Shown piece by piece: positions 63,525-64,000 of a stretch of 64,000 bases of DNA. A program made the position numbers and the translations under genes. The notes under the pieces were generated by a model that ran no database searches, was not told where the DNA came from, and was given only the letters and a program-made list of their open reading frames with translations. The stretch is from Xanthocytophaga flava (lineage in GTDB: Bacteria > Bacteroidota > Bacteroidia > Cytophagales > 172606-1): assembly GCF_030068545.1 (NCBI RefSeq), contig NZ_JASJOR010000014.1, positions 172,810-236,809 on the forward strand, written 5' to 3'. The stretch's first letter is position 1. The number at the start of each line of letters is the position of its first letter.

Positions 63525-64000
63525 ATGAAAACAATCATCAGTGAGCAAGTTATCAAAATTTTAGACAAAGTCCCGTTAGCGAAGAATCTAGCCCGTAAAA
63601 AATTTATTTCTTCGTTTGTCTTAGGCTTGATAGAAAGTCGAAAAGTACAGTTTCAGGAGGTGGCTCTTCATATGGAATCCAAGTCAAAAGTTGAATCTGC
63701 CCAACGGAGAATTCAGGCTTTTTTTAAAGAGTACACATTTGATTATCAGCAAGTATGTCTGTTATTGACCTTGTTTTTACCTAGAGGCAAGATTAGTTTA
63801 TCCATCGATCGAACTGAATGGGACTTTGGCTCCTATCAGTGCAATATTCTGATGATAGTGGCTTATAATGGAATACGGAAGAATGTAGCTGTGGACAAGA
63901 ATGTAGCTGTGGACAAGAATGTAGCTGTGGACAAGAATGTAGCTGTGGACAAGAATGTAGCTGTGGACAAGAATGTAGCTGTGGACAAGAATGTAGCTGT
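63525..64000 (+). CDS. IS4-family transposase, N-terminal part, running off the window
   Basis: The start ATG 63525 opens MKTIISEQVIKILDKVPLAK. It continues with the DDE region SIDRTEWDFGSYQCNILMIVAYN, with the catalytic Asp in IDRTEW. Normally a short stretch leads to VAVPLYWELLD. Here the sequence enters an array of KNVAVD repeats that reaches the window edge. The frame stays open. Whether the rest of the gene is intact is outside the window. Confidence 0.88.
   Translation, partial: MKTIISEQVIKILDKVPLAKNLARKKFISSFVLGLIESRKVQFQEVALHMESKSKVESAQRRIQAFFKEYTFDYQQVCLLLTLFLPRGKISLSIDRTEWDFGSYQCNILMIVAYNGIRKNVAVDKNVAVDKNVAVDKNVAVDKNVAVDKNVAVDKNVA
63879..64000. repeat. 18-bp unit repeated at least 6.8 times in the IS4 transposase
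   Basis: AAGAATGTAGCTGTGGAC starts at 63879 and repeats in exact 18-bp steps to the edge of the window, reading KNVAVD each time in the transposase frame. The total copy number is unknown because the array is cut by the window. Confidence 0.97.

Overview
The window is AT-rich chromosomal DNA from a member of the Bacteroidota, most likely the order Cytophagales. The evidence is the set of TonB-dependent outer-membrane receptors with carboxypeptidase-like N-terminal domains, DUF4198, DUF4856, imelysin and HTTM genes, RHS proteins of the DUF6443 type, the near absence of Shine-Dalgarno sequences, and one clear Bacteroidota-type promoter (-33 TTGAC, -7 TATCTTTG). No rRNA, tRNA or CRISPR array was seen.

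Layout. 0-25 kb is core-like and centred on metal and envelope physiology: two related response regulator/histidine kinase pairs (2-1461 and 16418-18362), two TonB-linked uptake loci, and small periplasmic proteins. The first locus (8430-14031, minus) has a siderophore receptor, a PepSY membrane protein and two DUF4198 proteins, one broken by a stop codon. The second (18636-24955, plus) has DUF4856, imelysin, HTTM and a FecA-like receptor. Each has a Fur-box-like dyad upstream of its first gene (14080-14098 and 18581-18599). An IS66 remnant (6976-7975) sits between a frameshifted esterase and the cut-off start of a second PepSY-like gene.

25.5-48.2 kb is an accessory island full of mobile-element debris: two related IS3 remnants in opposite orientation, a truncated Tn3-family transposase plus a second copy of its upstream region, two intact serine recombinases and two fragments of the same families, and an IS256-end-like direct repeat. 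The cargo includes a VirD4-like coupling ATPase with a coiled-coil partner and a membrane-anchored vWA-like protein, a divergent unknown gene preceded by iteron-like repeats, a metzincin protease fused to a prokaryotic YEATS domain followed by a lipoprotein, a class III nucleotidyl-cyclase-like protein, and a complete AbiE-type toxin-antitoxin pair under a perfect 40-bp palindrome.

48.5-62.2 kb is a minus-strand block of secreted or outer-membrane proteins: a 1.5-kb-codon RHS polymorphic toxin with a C-terminal HExxH peptidase, an adjoining lipoprotein that could be its immunity protein, an SpvB-like protein, a leucine-rich-repeat protein and a small beta-barrel. After 1.36 kb of AT-rich non-coding DNA, an IS4-family transposase runs off the right edge.

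The most unusual feature is spread over the whole window: at least a dozen exact or near-exact tandem duplications of 14-20 bp. They break genes (esterase), pull apart a stop/start overlap (response regulator/kinase), add residues in frame (antitoxin AbiEi, TonB receptor), and are expanded to six to nine in-frame copies inside transposases of three unrelated families (IS66, IS3, IS4).
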